Notes: generated by a model from the letters alone, not told the origin. A stretch of 64,000 bases of DNA from Bryum argenteum (GCA_037043015.1 CM073323.1:3844001-3908000); one strand, 5' to 3'; shown: positions 9,715 through 23,804, numbered from the stretch's first letter. Made by a program: numbers and translations.

Positions 9715-11919
9715 GAGAGGAGTGGCCAATCTCCAATCTCTTCTAATCCACTTATCTTCTTAACACTCAATTCTTTACATATCAAATGAATGCTCCTAGC
9801 ATTCTTATGTGAGAAGCCTCTATCTTTGCTAATTCTCACTTCACAATATTTAGGCACTCGTCAGTGACCCTTAATTAAGGTAAGCCTCCAAGCTTCCTTC
9901 TAAAAAAAGAATCCTCTCAATTTATATGTATCCTCACATATAAATGGTAATCTCTAGTCTACTCGTCTTTCCTAGACGTTCTTTCTCTTCAACACTTCGC
10001 TACTCAACTTATATGTTATTATAAGACGTATGTAATTGACTTTGGATGCAAGTTGATATAAGTTGTTTCGACGCTCAAGGTATTACTTCAACTCGACATT
10101 ATCTTATTATAAACATACAACAAACAATATTAATATTACACTTAATATTAATATTATGCACAATTCACATCAAACCACATTCAAGTGTTTGACGTCTTCA
10201 CTTGGATCCCTTGGACTCCAATGATCTTTAGCTTCGCAATTGCTTTAAGTTACTCCCGGAGTAACACAATTTATACTTTATTCAATCTAATTGTAACTAA
10301 CAAATTGATTATCACAAGAATTGCAAAGATTGTTTATATTCTATTTTCTATGGAATACACGGAGAGAGGGGTGTAGACCCGAATAACTTGTCTTTCAACA
10401 CCTTTTATCTCTCTCAGACAAAAGGTCACTTAATTGTGTCCTTATAAATCTACCTTTCCATTGTTTTATGTCTATTCGTCTAATTATATCATGTCCTTTC
10501 TATTTGACTTAAGTTATCATAAACCTATTCACATTCCAATGGCTATTTAATCAAAAAAATCGTCTATACACACTACAAAAGCATTAATTTGATACTTTCA
10601 TTGTTCTCTATTACACCTTGTAAATTATTTGCATGTGTTCATCACAGCATTACGAGACGTTTGACGTAGATTGCATGACTGGATTGCATACATGCAGCGT
10701 AAAGAACCTAGTTCCAACGTTTGATCCCAGTTTCGATAATTCATTATCGACGCAAGCGCAAGGTCAATAGGTACATTTCAGACATGGAGTCGTCATCATA
10801 AACACAGTTAATCTATAGTTTGCATGTACGTGCAATGTGTACGTGCACAGAGGATTCGTGCACGTAGACTTGTGTTCGACAAAGTATGAGCAGAAGTAAC
10901 GTATTATCGTATCAGCAATAAGTAGGGCACTGCAGAATATATGCAGAACCGTGCATCTCCTCCCTAACAAAATGATGTAATCTATAACTGAGTTGTAGAT
11001 GCTCTATTTCACTGGAGCGATATCCATTTATATGAAAGTGCAAACTTATAGTACTCAAGGCGACAGACCCACTTAATTCGATTTAGTTCTACATGTTAGA
11101 ATAAGCTTGTCGAGTCTCGACTGCATTGAAAATTCATTATAGATTCATACGTCCGCCAACACATAGATATTGTTTTATCAGCTACAGTAGAAGGCATGCT
11201 TTTGCAATATGTTTTATAGAGTGGGCATTTTAGTTCGCATATAGAACACACGGCATTCTGCCGTACAATGTATCCCTGGGGGAGTTGTATGTAATTCTAA
11301 GCGAGACCATTCTATATTGGAAGATCTTCTTCAATTGAGAAAATGTTTACCAATTGTAGAATTCAATGAGTCCCTATGTGGCAGAAACTTCCAATTGAAT
11401 GAATACGGGGTTCCAAATTTACGCTATAAAAGCTTTTATTATCTAAAAGACAATCACTGCAACAGTGAAAATCACGGCTACACTTTCAGGGTGGCGTTTC
11501 TGCACGACATTCCAAATAGTCGTCTAAACTTCAGAATGAAGGACATTCTGACAGTCACAGTGCTAACTGCACAAAATTCCGGGAATACTTGAGCATGTAT
11601 GACATATTTCATGCGGGGGCTTTAAACCTCCGCAGCTGCAGTTCACTGGATTTTAGGATTCTTTTCAGACAACTCATTTCTACATCCGTCTGGAGATTGA
11701 GGCAGTATTATACCTAAGGATTTCTGAAGTGGACCTGCTACAAAACAACCAGGCAAATAATTTATTAGAACTTGTAAAGTTACTTGCAGAGTTCATGGAC
11801 TGGACGCAGAGTTCATGGACAGAGTTCATGGACAGATAGAGTGGTGCACAAATTGTTTGTTTTAGCAATAATACAAAGTATATCATATCCGATCATAATT
11901 GTGATCGTTATATTCTGAA
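9715..11919. other. Gene-free interval; possible outer gypsy LTR
   Basis: AT-rich, with no frame showing a domain. The first ~800 bp may be the outer part of the gypsy LTR. A 91-codon plus-strand frame at 11317-11592 has no recognisable motif and is not called a gene. Confidence 0.4.
11787..11833. repeat. Short tandem repeat, 14-mer x3
   Basis: CAGAGTTCATGGAC occurs at 11787, 11807 and 11820, with a 6-bp spacer in the first gap. Confidence 0.8.
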
Positions 11920-12751
11920 CCCTAAAAGAGAGGGAAGCCCGAGATGATACGTTTTGAAATTTGGTAAAGGTGTCAATTACTAAATATAGAAACTTTGAAG
12001 TTCAACTTGTTGAGGCTCAAAGAGTTTTTCCATATCTTACTAACAAGGCCATTGATGCTTCAAAATTCCTCAAAGTTTAGGAGATATCCATTCTAGAAGT
12101 TTAAAAAAACTAAGGGAAAGCTGAAATCTGCCGAGAACTGCAGTATACTCAAATACTCTCAAAATCTGCCCAAATATAATAACACTGCAGAAACCTTGAA
12201 ATTCACCAAAAATTGGGATTTTACTTTCATGTTTTGTTTTTTGAGCATGTGCAAGAGATACCAAGGCATAGTAGCACCGTTCGGATTCCCAATCCAATAA
12301 TTCTTCACATGCCAATTCTTCACGGGAATGGGTGAGCATACCTTTTCGGAGACCGGCCTTTGTATTTGAATTCTAGTATACCTCCATGTGAAAATCCAAA
12401 TAATTCTCTAGGTTTTATAGGTCCTATGAGGGTCAAAATAATGTAGACAAGTAACGAACTCAGCAGGGAACAAAAGCTTGCAGAGACTCATTTCAAATTT
12501 TCTGTTCACTTGGTTTTCTTGGCTCGCGAAACACCTTAATCCCTATTGCAACAAAGTAAAATAAAATTTTTTATTTCAACATTGAACATTACGATCTCAC
12601 AAACGTTGCGGAATTTGAACCTAAGATTCGGTATGCATGTGCACACGCAAATTAGCTACAACATCCTACGATGATTGAAATTTGCATATCGCATCGAAAG
12701 AGGGCAGTTTTGAGGGTTTCTGACAAATTTGAGGCCACTCTCGTTTAGGGG
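11920..12751. mobile_element. Probable TTAA-type element, family B-like
   Basis: Ends are CCCTAAAAGAGAGGG and (reverse complement of the right end) CCCCTAAACGAGAGTGG, nearly matching over 13 bp. Right flank TTAA (12752-12755), left flank TGAA (11916-11919, one change). About 832 bp, no transposase frame. It resembles the 928-929 bp elements at 29.8 and 41.5 kb in end structure and length class. Confidence 0.5.
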
Positions 12752-15223
12752 TTAAACCAGTGGAAATCCGTGGTTCTTTGGATATGACTATGTCGTAAAT
12801 CAACACGGACAGGCAACATGGAGCACGTTGCAAAGAATATTCATTTCACTTCATTTCATTTATTGTTGGTCATGTAAACCATTGTATTGAGTTGTCATTA
12901 ACCTCAATGGGTGACACTATTTTGTTAAACTGACACGTTCTATTATATTACAAATCAGCAAATCGTAACCTATTTCAAACTGAAATCCATTAATTTCGGG
13001 CCGAACTAGATATTTACCGTGCATTTTGTCCATGTTCAAAGACCACAATTCTAAAAGATTGGTTCTCTTAGAGTATGATGACAAATTCCATGACGGAATT
13101 CCTATTAGAAGTGTACTCAACGCTAGAATAGACCATCGTACATTCCTGTCATTCCATATTGCAATGGCCTCGGAGATATTAGTAACGTACGCAGAGAATA
13201 TTAATAGTTCTTGGTGTAGTATTCACGATGCCCGAGTCCAAAACACGCTGAGATCCAATTTCGGGCTGCCCATTGGAGAGTGAAAGGAACTTAATTATTT
13301 CTGAATACAGGGTCAATTGAAATGCAGAAAATGAGGTATACGTCCTGACAATAGGTATGTGTTCCTACTATTGTGGCATCCCAAAGAATTTTTTCATTAT
13401 CTGATTTTCTAAACGGTGAATGCACAGCCACAGTGTATGCACATCCCTCCATGTTTTCCTTGTCGAAAACAAAATCAAAGGGACCTTGCACGTATTCAAG
13501 TATACAGCATTGTACATGCCATAGTATACATAGACCATAAACCAAGATAAAGAGTGACGTTTTCGCATTTCCCACCTCTAATACTACCACTTTGAGAGAA
13601 AAATTAGTCCCAATCTTATGGAATAGTCCCAATTAAACGAATATGGGGTTCATTCCTTCTCGTTTGATAAGATTGCCGGAACACTGCCCACAACCACCAA
13701 ATGTTGGAACATTCGAAATTGAATTTCTCTGAAGACGTTCTTCAGGATAAAGTGCAGGGGTAATATTAGGTAAGAGAAGTAATTATGCTCCATGAAACTA
13801 TTTTCCAGCATATGGTTACACTCATGTACAGTACCCACCAACAAGTTTACGTTCAGGAATGAAACAAGAGAACATGCCGCAATCTTCAAACAATTGCCAT
13901 GTTCACAAAAATAATCCAAATTACCAACTACAAGTTGTATCGGAGAGATGATGTAGTATTCTATATCATCATTTGAAGAAATTCCAATAAAAACTAGAAA
14001 TTCTATCTTAATATACAACTTTTTAACATATTATTTACTATTTATCCTTAGCTCTTATTAGAAGCTACTATTGTTGAGGCATGAAACAATGAAAACCTTC
14101 AACCATCTCTAAAGAAAGCTATTCCGATACACTTTCTATATATGCAATTCCTTTTTAGAAAAACATTGAATTGTACCCCCCATGAAGCCCAACATTGAAC
14201 TTTTGTACTCTAAGTAAATGTCACGATAAACAAAAGCAACTTCAAGTGATCATAACCACCACCCGGAATAACCAAATTCCATGACACTACCACCAAAGTG
14301 CTCGAAATGTAGCGAACGCTATCAAAACTATCGCTTTCGTGCTAATCCAAGCCTCATGTGTAAGAAAAGGCCATGAGCAATCACAACACTTTAGAATGTT
14401 TATGTAACTTTTTCAAGAAGAGACAACATCAAGGTCTCTCACACTAACTCACCTCAATATTTGTGAATGTAAGCCACATATATGTAAAGGGCATCAAAAG
14501 AGGTTACTAGAGAGATATTAATACTCTTTTTCCCAACAAACCTCACCATGAAATGATCTTCATAACATCTAAAGGTAGATACCAAAAGTAAGTTAAAAGA
14601 TACTAAAGTTATCAAATCAATTTACACTTTTTATAGAGATTTTTCATACATTGGTAAAGAAAACTTCACTACCTTACTCTCACACTTCATAATTTGCAAT
14701 TTGGATAGATTTTACAAACATGGTGATCATTTGAAAGTTGAGGGTATGTAATCTCTGCTTGCTCTGAACGTAAACTTCTTAGTGGGTACTGTACAGTACT
14801 ACTACAAAATCTCTAGATTGAAAAGAATGCTTAAATCTTACAAGCAATCAGTTGATCAACAAACCACTTCGAGAACGTGTGAAATCCCAAGATACACATC
14901 AACTCACGATATGAAAACACGAGAATAAACGCAAACATATATACAACTTCAAGAAAACGCCAACAACCAGATTGAGTAGTATAACAGGGCCTACATAGGC
15001 CAACTTCATGACACTGTCTAATCCAAACAATGATAAAAGGACCTGACCTGGACAAAGAAAAATATGTCTATTTCATAGAACATAAAAACTGTGCAGATGG
15101 CAATCAAGGAGAAGAGTAGTGCTAATTGATTTTGTGTGTATGATAGCTGATAATTTACTGGGACTCCTGATTTCCTGATTTAAGTCTTGGAAGAAAACGT
15201 CTTTGATATATTAACAGCCATCA
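12752..15223. other. Gene-free interval downstream of GDI
   Basis: Low-complexity AT-rich DNA. The 60-120 codon open frames here (both strands, 13.0-14.0 kb) lack any motif. A 45-bp diverged piece of MITE family A lies at 13227-13271. The last few hundred bases before 15224 should hold the GDI 3' UTR. Confidence 0.5.
13227..13271. repeat. Diverged fragment of MITE family A
   Basis: Matches the subterminal segment of the 37.3 kb copy: GATGCCCGAGTCCAAAA, then TGAGATCCAATT and CGGGCTGCCC. The terminal CGTTTAAGGG is missing. Confidence 0.6.
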
Positions 15224-18200
15224 CTACTCCTCGGCAGCGCTCGCAGCGCTCAAGTCCACACTCAGATCCAGAACCTGCCACACATCACATACTAATCAGG
15301 ACCTGTACATCTTCTTCACACATGATCTAGTTCACATGCTTCAAGCTTTGTACAAGCAGGACGTGATCCTCAAGCACTTCTCCTGCTCAGCACTCACTTC
15401 ATAAACTTAAACAACAATACTCACCTTGCCGGTAATCCTCGTGTACATTGCCATCACATCCTGAATTGTCGTCTCAAAATGGGTCGTAGGGTCGTAGCTC
15501 TGTTACACGAATACCGCAAAAAACAATCAGTAACAAACCTCGCGATTACGGAAATTACTGCCTCTACACGCACTCCTCGAGAGCAAGTCTCCAAGGTTCC
15601 AGTAGCAAATAAGATCGGAGCACCGGCTGACATGACAAAAGACTCTTACCTTCGAGATGAAACAGTTGTCCAATGATGAGTCGTTCACTGGCTCCAACAT
15701 GTCGTACATGTCGATGATCTTCTCATCGATGTGTCCCAGAAGTGCAAGCCCTGGCTCCAGCTCCTTCTCAGGGTTCTCCGTCTCCACCTCAGCTGAAACA
15801 AATGCGATGTACTTGCCCTTGGGTGCCACGTTGTGCGAATGAGAACAACAGAACACATACATGTCCGATTTGCGACCGAGCTGCTTTTGTGGAAGAATGA
15901 TCTGAACCGAATCAGAATCACCGGTGTTGGGAACCGGGTGGCTCATAAAGCAGATGGCGCGCACCACCTTCCCGACCTTCTTCACCTGATGAACCAACCA
16001 CTTCTCGTTCAGCCAGTCCTGTATCAAATCAACAACCATCGGCCAACACCTACAATCTACTTACGTACCTTGTTGGGCAGGTACGATGGATCACACACAA
16101 CTTTCTTGGCCTTGGCTGTCTCACCCTCGGAAGTCACTCCGATAACGGCACCCATCTCGTCGAACTCAACCTAAGCAACCATGCGCCAGTACCCCCACTT
16201 AATCAGCTCAACATGAAATAATCTCCAGTAGCAGTACTACACACCCATATACCGTCCGAAAATGATTCATCATAAATACGCTTCTATACCTTGCATTCGG
16301 GTTTCGCGAGCATGTAGGTTCCTCCGTACACGGCACTAAGACGAGCGAATCCCTGCCCATAAGTGTATCAAACATACTCAGTAACTAAGCATTGGCGATA
16401 TCGGTAATATAGCAACCCAGACAACATCGATACGTCCACATCGAAGAATCGTATAGAAAAATGTATATCGCCACCAACACATACCTGTGGCAGCTCGCCC
16501 AGACCATACAGCGGGTAGATGTAAGGTGATCCTCCTTGGAACCGAGCCATTGACTCGGCGTATAACTGCACCAGTACAAAAATACACTAAGTTATGCACT
16601 GCAAACAACAAATTTGCATCCACGTAACCAACAACATTGATGACTTTCTGGAGTGAAACAAGACGAGTATATACATAAAGCGGGGAGTATAACCTTCACT
16701 CTCTGCACAAAATCGAAAGCTGGCTCGTTCAAGAATCGGTCATCTCGGTGCAACGCCAACGAATGTCCAATGAAGTCGATGGTGTTCGCGTCCAGTCCGA
16801 ACTTGCTGCATTACAAATTGCATCATAACTTCAGTCCCCTGCTGATACCGACCATATTCATGTTCTTGTAGTCGCATCAAACCCATCGGACAACCACGTT
16901 CGTCCATTAGTTTACTCTTAACAGAAACCATGTGATACTTTCAAAATATCAATAAGGAACTGATGCCCCCACACGCATATCTTCACCACAGTGCAGTTTC
17001 GGAGACACTAAAACGGAAAATTCATTCAGGTTCAAGCGCAGTACTCGAAGACCTCCTTCGTTGTAACTGTCCGCAAGTCCATGCCTTCGTGAGTGCTGCG
17101 CTCCTTCTCTTCGTAATTCTGGACATAGATGAAGAACTTGCGCGCACGCCTCTTCTCGAACAGCCCCATCAACGGAGACTTTAAAGCCTCCACATCATTC
17201 GATGGAACTTTGTACACCTGCCACCACAAAAACAGATCAGCACTAGTCCTGAATATCTTTATCACTCCGCGAGATTCAAGGCTACCTGCCAGCCTTATAT
17301 CGCCATATGTTGATTGTTCAGGCATCAAACGCATCCCCGTAAAAGCTTCCCAGCGTCTGACGGCATTGCTAGAGCACCCTAAAAGAAATGCAATAGCATT
17401 CTTAGTCTTATATCCGCACCTTTCCTTGCTTGTAGACGTAGCTCCCGTCCACAGCCTTGAACAGAAGGTACTTCGTCACATCCGTGTGGATGAGAACTCT
17501 CACAAGCGCGCCGTTTGCCATCATGAACTGCAATCCAAACCAAAAACAAATACATGCATCAATGTCCGCAATAACGATAGAGCCTCTACTTTCTATATTA
17601 TACTGCTGTACGTAGACTTTCAGTACTGCTGAAGCAATAGTGATTTTCTGTAATTGAATCCGAATGCTTTGTCCAGTAATGACGGTTACAGCACTGATAG
17701 CGATGCAGTAAACACATTGCTGAACACAGAAACTCATTCATCGTCGACGCACCTTCGGGACCATATCCACATTGTACTCTTTGCTTGATCCCAGAAACGC
17801 GGGCGGTTTCTCGCCTCCCTTGAACTTTTGCCATAACTGCAACACACAGCAACGAAACGAACAGCTATGATTAAATCAGGATCCCCAAATCAACGAAACC
17901 GGGTATAACAACGACTAGTCTTTCCGAAGCAACAACTGCTTAAAAATCCTAATCAAATTTTCCTCACACAATTCATCAATCACTATAAATGTAGACGTCG
18001 TCGATCCCTTTGATAGAGCTTGACCGCCTCTATTATTGAAGCAATGAAGTTTTATTTCTGAAGGCTTTAGTGATGAAACCAAACAGGTATCCGCTAGTTC
18101 CTGTCGCAAACATTAAGAAACTATTTTGTAGAGTTATGCATACGATCATTTCTATGCATGGGTCCATAAACTAGGTTATCTGCGCAATACTGAAAGACAC

Positions 18201-18640
18201 ATTCTCTGTTCACCAGAATTTGGAACTCAACGAAGATTCACTAGAAACTCGATTCAAAACTTCGTACTCACCTGGTTCAGATTCAAAGAGGCAGCATCTC
18301 CACCGTAGTAGTCATTCCTGTCCATGTGAAGCACCTGGAAAAAAATCACAACGCACAGATCGTCATGAACTGGCACGAATACCCAAAGAAAAATTCAACT
18401 AAAAAGTGTAATCTTTACAGCTAGAAACCCAATTGAACCCAGAAGGCGACCTCCAGATTAGGGCACACAAAGAGGGTGTTAAACCCTGACAAGGGCACAG
18501 ACCGATGAGGGAGGAGCTCAGATCGAAAATGGCTAAGTGAGGGAGGAGGGTACCTTGAGGCGATCGACGGAGAGCAGGCCGCTGAGGATGCATTCCTTGA
18601 GCCCGGTGCCGAGCACAATCACATCATACTCTTCATCCAT
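15224..18640 (-). CDS. GDI: Rab GDP-dissociation inhibitor (RabGDI), complete 12-exon gene
   Basis: Exons (minus order): 18640-18554, 18334-18272, 17836-17753, 17527-17420, 17217-17045, 16805-16694, 16565-16485, 16352-16290, 16170-16069, 16018-15650, 15499-15425, 15274-15224. All junctions are GT-AG and the joined frame gives about 455 residues, close to plant GDIs (~445). RabGDI extracts GDP-bound, prenylated Rab GTPases from membranes and recycles them through the cytosol. Visible family marks: [20 protein letters not shown] (FAD-fold-derived N-terminus), [57 protein letters not shown] and CDPSYLP. Exon 5 ends inside the codon before KFGLD: the donor is the GT of GAGTACTG, and other choices break the frame. 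It ends SAASAAEE. No premature stop or missing motif was seen; it should be functional. Confidence 0.97.
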
Positions 18641-18952
18641 GGCGCTGCAGCAGGTGCCCTAAGCAAGCGATCGAGCAGCGGAAGCAGCAACAAAGGGCGA
18701 GTAACAGGATCTAGATCTAACTTACCAAGGGAATTGGAGTAAGGAGAGGAGATCTGCTGGGGAGAAAGGCAAGGAAGAGTGTGATGGGCAAGCAAGGCTC
18801 GTTCGGAGGTGCGAGACGCGGATGTTGGTATTCTGGGCCTGCTGAAAACCAGGTGCCTTCACATGCTGGCACCATTCATTCATCCACATGTCTTGATGAA
18901 TGAAACTATAGCTTTGTTCAAAACTAATTTGTAAATGATTTTGTAGTAAACT
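18641..18952. promoter_or_regulatory. GDI 5' UTR and promoter side
   Basis: GC-richer than the DNA further right, as expected for 5' UTR and promoter of a housekeeping gene. No TATA box could be assigned with confidence. A purine-rich AAGGAGAGGAG stretch at 18741-18751 is the only obvious motif. Confidence 0.4.
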
Positions 18953-19255
18953 ACACCAGAGTTGTTAATTAGTGTTAATTGCAAACCGTAACACTAATTT
19001 TCACACGTCACCATAATGTTACAACACCAATCGTCAAACCATAATACTAAGTGTGAGATTATACAAATTTTCTTGCAAGTGAAAGGATTCATTAGAATGG
19101 ATGCAATTGGTGACTTGAAGAGGAGACAAGGGACATTGATTGCAATGGCGGCAAAAAGTGAATGGGAATCTTAAGAGAGTAGAGAAATAGTGCTATTTAC
19201 CAAAATACATCTATTACGGTAATCTCCATGTAACACTAATTAACAACTCTTGTGT
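18953..19255. mobile_element. MITE-like element with ~25-bp inverted ends
   Basis: Left end ACACCAGAGTTGTTAATTAG and right end CTAATTAACAACTCTTGTGT are inverted complements over about 25 bp with one mismatch. Secondary matches CCGTAAC / TTACGG lie inside. About 303 bp, no coding. The target duplication is unclear, so the superfamily is undetermined. Confidence 0.7.
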
Positions 19256-21356
19256 ATTGGACATTGTTAGGATAATTTGGTCTATGTTTTGGAAAGAACA
19301 AGATTAGGATGTTGGTAGATTTTGTTTACTTTTATTTAAGCAGAAGGAGAGTTTTGAGCCTACGTATAGAAGGTTAAACTTGTTTAAGTCTTTGCTTCAG
19401 GTGAGGATGAACAAACTATTCGTTCAACCTATATTTCGAGATTTATACTTTTAGGTTGTAAGATCATCTTCACCTAGCGACATTCTACATCACCCTTTCA
19501 TAATATGTAACAATTTGATGTTTTTCTCTTAAGATTTAACGAATGATTAGTTGAATAAGCCTTCACTTGTTAAAACAATAGGATTTTGTGTCATCGCAAG
19601 ATTTGTCCTTCATGCTTAAACAAATGATTGTGCATTAAAAAGCCGCAAGAAATGGCATTCATTCTCAATAGTTGACTTACATTTCCCCAATTTTTCTCAA
19701 CTTGAATCTTCATAAGAAACAAATTTATTATTTTTGTGTACACATGTGCATCTTGAAGCCTTTCTAAAGGCTTCCTAAAGAGTTCATTTTCATTTATACT
19801 AACATGCCCCTACATTGCTATACCAAAATAAATAGTGGATGTTGGTAATTTCTAAGCAAATTCTTATTTGGAACCTTGTCCATCACCTTGTTCCTCTTCC
19901 CTTCCTAACCCCAACCTTGTTCCAAATTGTGTCCTTATTTCCGTCTCTATATGATCCAAGGTTGCTAAGATAGGGAAGCATGAAGGCTTCTCAATCTATT
20001 TTGTCTACTTTTTGTAGTTTATAAAAATAAAGCAACTTCCATACTTTCCAAAAGAATTGGGACCATGAATACTTTGAAGTTCATGTCTTCCAATCCCCAA
20101 GTCACATTGGTGATCCAAATGTTCATGGCACTACTACAAAAATACACACTTCCAATGATAGCTCGGCCTCCATTCTAACTGACGGTCTCCAAGATCTAGT
20201 TGACAACATCAACATTGGACCCATGCAACCAAACAAACACAATTCTTAAACATGCAAAGTATGTAAAAGGTTGTCCTAGAGATGCTCTAGCCCCAATTAC
20301 AAACCCAAGGGCTCAAAGAATCACGTTATAGTCATTACCCAACTTCAAACAATAAGAAGAAATCCGGATGAAGAACCTATGGCTCTTCAAAGTTTATCCC
20401 TTTCATCCAAAATGTTGATCTTTGACATAAGGGACACTTGGGGGTTCAATGAGTTATTGTAACACCTTCATTGTACCTTACAAATAACCAAATTACGACA
20501 AAATATTATACTTAAGATGAAATTGAAACTTGACAAGTATACCAAAAAACATACCTCAATTTAAGAATATATGGCTCTTTGAACGATGTCTCTTTTATAA
20601 CTAAGGACATTAAGCCTTTAAGGATTGAGGGGGTATTTTAAGTAGTTTTTATAAATTCTTAGAATGCGCCATTTTAGAAACAATGCTACTTTGGAAAATG
20701 CTTTTCAAAATCAGAATCTATATTCCCAGCAACATGAAAAAAGGAAGATTACAAGTTTGAAGAGTCATGGATCTCATGCCATTCATACAACTACATTTGA
20801 ATTCATATTTCATTTATACATTTATACATTTAAACATAGAAAGACCAAGATCTGTGTCTAAGATTTGTGCCAAGGGGCAATCTACCCTCGAAAAACTTTT
20901 TATGTATCTATACTAAAAAACATGCCTATCTAACACAAGTTTCCACAACTAGATTACAGAGAAACTCACATAAAAGTAATTGTCAAATCAATTGAAGCTT
21001 CTTTACGAGTGTATTGTGTGGTCAAGTTCATATTGTCTTTTCATGTTTACATTTCTCTATATTCTATTGAGACTTTTTGACCAAAAAGAGGCCTTCTTTA
21101 TACAAGAATGTATAAGCAAAAGTAACTAAGTAAGATGAGAGTGCTAAAAGTCACCTTTGCCCATGTTAGGTTAGATAAGCATTCATTTTAAAATGAATAC
21201 ATGAGACTTTTTGAGGGTTGATTGTTTCATATTTTGCCCCTAGGCAGCCTATGAAACATGTCTTGCTTAAATGTATATAGAAAAACATGAATACAATAGT
21301 AATTCTATGTATTACATATGATTCAACAACTCTTCAAACTTGTAATATATCTATGT
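19256..21356. other. Gene-free AT-rich interval
   Basis: No domain-bearing frame, no clear repeat. A CACTACTACAAAAATACAC string at 20131-20149 resembles ends of CACTA elements, but no partner end was found. Confidence 0.5.
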
Positions 21357-21471
21357 AGCATCGCAGTAACATGCAGCTCACTTTCCAGTGGAGGAGAAGA
21401 GTTCTGAGTATGTCGGTGACGTTGTAGCTCATTTCGCTAGGGTGTGCAGTCAAGGATATCCTTGCTCTGAT
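21357..21471 (+). repeat. Left arm of a ~115-bp inverted repeat pair
   Basis: Begins AGCATCGCAGTAACATGCAG and ends TTGCTCTGA. It matches the reverse complement of 23657-23775 at roughly 80-85% by eye. The two arms face each other across 2.2 kb. No matching target duplication is obvious outside them. Confidence 0.75.
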
Positions 21472-23656
21472 ATCATTGCCCCTGCCCATTCAATGGTCAA
21501 TGGGACAGTCACTAATCGAGCCCTTTCGGGGGCCGCACCGGTAGCCAACAAGAGCGGCCACCGATCCCTTCCACTTTGTCTATACGATGCGGAAGTCGGA
21601 GTATGACCATAGCCACTTGAACTGATTGCGGGCCATTCGCTTGTCTCACACTGCACAGAAATTGTATGAAAGAAGAGTTTACTTCAGTTGACAATGTTCG
21701 CAGTGGCCTTTTATCCTGCAGCAAGACTTCGCACTCCTCTTAAGATCACTTCTTACTTCAGAAGGAGATTTGGCATACTCACAGAGTGGATCATTTATGT
21801 TGTCAATAGACGTCACCATACGGACATGCTTAGAGCTCGTAACATTCACGTGAGTCTGCTGCACATCGTTGTCTCTTAACCCAGGTCCATTAATACTGTG
21901 AGCGATGACATAAATGAGTATCACCGTCATCATCTTCAGCGAGGAACCCGAGAAGGTCCACTACACTGTTGGAGCTTGGTGGAGATTTTTTTTACTCCTT
22001 CATATGCCCTTTTCCATTCCTTACCTCTCATAAGTACTCCTGTGTGGACGACCTGCATCACCATCCAATATCTTTCGATGGCTTAGGGTTTAGGGTTTAA
22101 GAACTTTAGTGAGGCATTAACGGTTCACGCATATCTGTTCACATTGTGCTCTTGTAAACATATCGAAGTACAGATTACTGCACAAGCACAGGTCATTACA
22201 TTTTAATCTTGACATTTGAGAGGTATCCGTTCACAACGACGCCCACCTGAGTTCGGCAGTGGCAGCAGCTTCCTCTTGAACCCAAATCTATACATCAGAA
22301 GCCCAAACCCACACCTGCACAGTAGGAAGGTGGTAGCATATTCAGGTACCTCCAACTCATCCTCAAAAGAAGAGCAAAAGACTGTAGAGAGAGCCATCTT
22401 TCAAATATCCACATTCTCGCTCCGACTGATGCAGAGAAGACAACAACGTGCAACCAAAGAGGTATTTGATGTTCAACCTCAAATGAGAGTGCCATTTGTG
22501 ATAAAAAGGCACGATAATCCTCCAGCAGCACAGCTTGCTCCTTCTCATGCTTTGGAGATGTTTTCGCTGTTGCATCTCGAAGTTCCTGTGGAAGACCCCA
22601 TGTCAATCTAACATTACAATTGATCAACATTCAAAGTCTGTCAATCAAATCGATTAGCATGCTAAGGATTGAATGAATCTGAACAAACTGCAACTGCACA
22701 CGTCCATGATGCCAATATCGGCAATCTTGTTGGCTACTTTCTCCCAACCCCACTGCCTTCTTTCACCCTGACGAAGCCCTATCGATGGAGTTGTGGCCTC
22801 GGTTTCCTCCACTTCGGCCGAAAAATCCATGCTCTGCAAATTAATCAAAGCGAATCATTCATTGAAAATCCTTCAAAGAAAAAAATTGTTGAGGGCGTGA
22901 GCCCCGCTTCACATCGGGAGAAAACAAGCATTTCCTCACGTTTTATGACTCGTATGAGGGTAACACACTTCCAAACAAGAATGTAAAGAGCCTCATATCA
23001 CATCTGCTACCACAATGATATTTTGGGACCTCAACGTACTACATACCCACTTTCCAACAAGGACAATAACTCTTTCTCACAACTGGTAAATGGAATTGAA
23101 TTTAATATTGGGCATGCACATAAAAGTTAGGAACTAAGATTTTAAAGTTACATGCTTGTAAATTCATCAAAGTTTGTAAACCTGCACCTTGCATGGAAAG
23201 TAGGCAGTTTCGAAAGTCGCTCTTTGTTCGAGAGCCACTCCCTTGGTGGTGAGAATAGAGATCGATACGCCGAAACTTTCTTACTTCATTGAAGAAGTTT
23301 GATTGTATCATCTCAGTGATTACGTAGCTCTCACAGTTGCCACGCAATGCAGGTCGGGGACGAAGATGCTCTCACCCACAGCACAGACAAACTTTACTTC
23401 CAGCTTGCGTGCAGATTTCATAGCTTTCTTTCAGGGTCAAGGCACTTTCGAAACACATTCTGATAACATTAAACTTTAGACATGCTGGCTATCATATGAG
23501 AATATAGCTAATACCAGCAATATATTTTGATCTCCACGACATTAGCTTATGAAGTATGAAAATGAGCAACGTATAGCAGGACTGTCAATCATATTTGCAA
23601 CGCTGAAATGAAACGTCAAGCACAACAAGCTCTTAAATATCAAAGCAAGCAAGTTT
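21472..23656. other. Segment between inverted repeats; unassigned open frames
   Basis: Higher in GC and less repetitive than its surroundings. Open frames of 60-131 codons occur on both strands (for example 22216-22611 plus; 22295-22630 minus), none with a motif I recognise. Short minus-strand stretches such as GWEKVANKIADIG look protein-like, so this may be a decayed gene or gene fragments captured between inverted repeats. Two plant telomere-type repeats (TTAGGGTTTAGGGTTTA) lie at 22083-22099. Confidence 0.3.
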
Positions 23657-23775
23657 TCAGAGCATGGATGCCCTTGACCGCAGACCTTGGCGATATGACT
23701 ACAACGTCACTGACATACTCATGATCAGAACTCTTCTCCTCTACTAGACAGTGAGCTGCATGTTACTGCGATGCT
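23657..23775 (-). repeat. Right arm of the ~115-bp inverted repeat pair
   Basis: Reverse complement of 21357-21471, including the outer 26 bp with no change and a few small indels inside. Confidence 0.75.
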
Positions 23776-23804
23776 GTCGATCTGCTTCCTCATTCCCAGC
23801 TGCA

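Noticed and set aside
13026..14018. Overlapping 67-122-codon frames on both strands
   Set aside because: No domain, low coding character, includes a MITE fragment.
17032..17060. GC or other non-canonical donor at the end of GDI exon 5
   Set aside because: The GT inside GAGTACTG gives a canonical junction that keeps the frame into KFGLD, so no unusual splice is needed.
20131..20149. CACTA-type terminus (CACTACTACAAAAATACAC)
   Set aside because: Single occurrence, no inverse partner or target duplication in reach.
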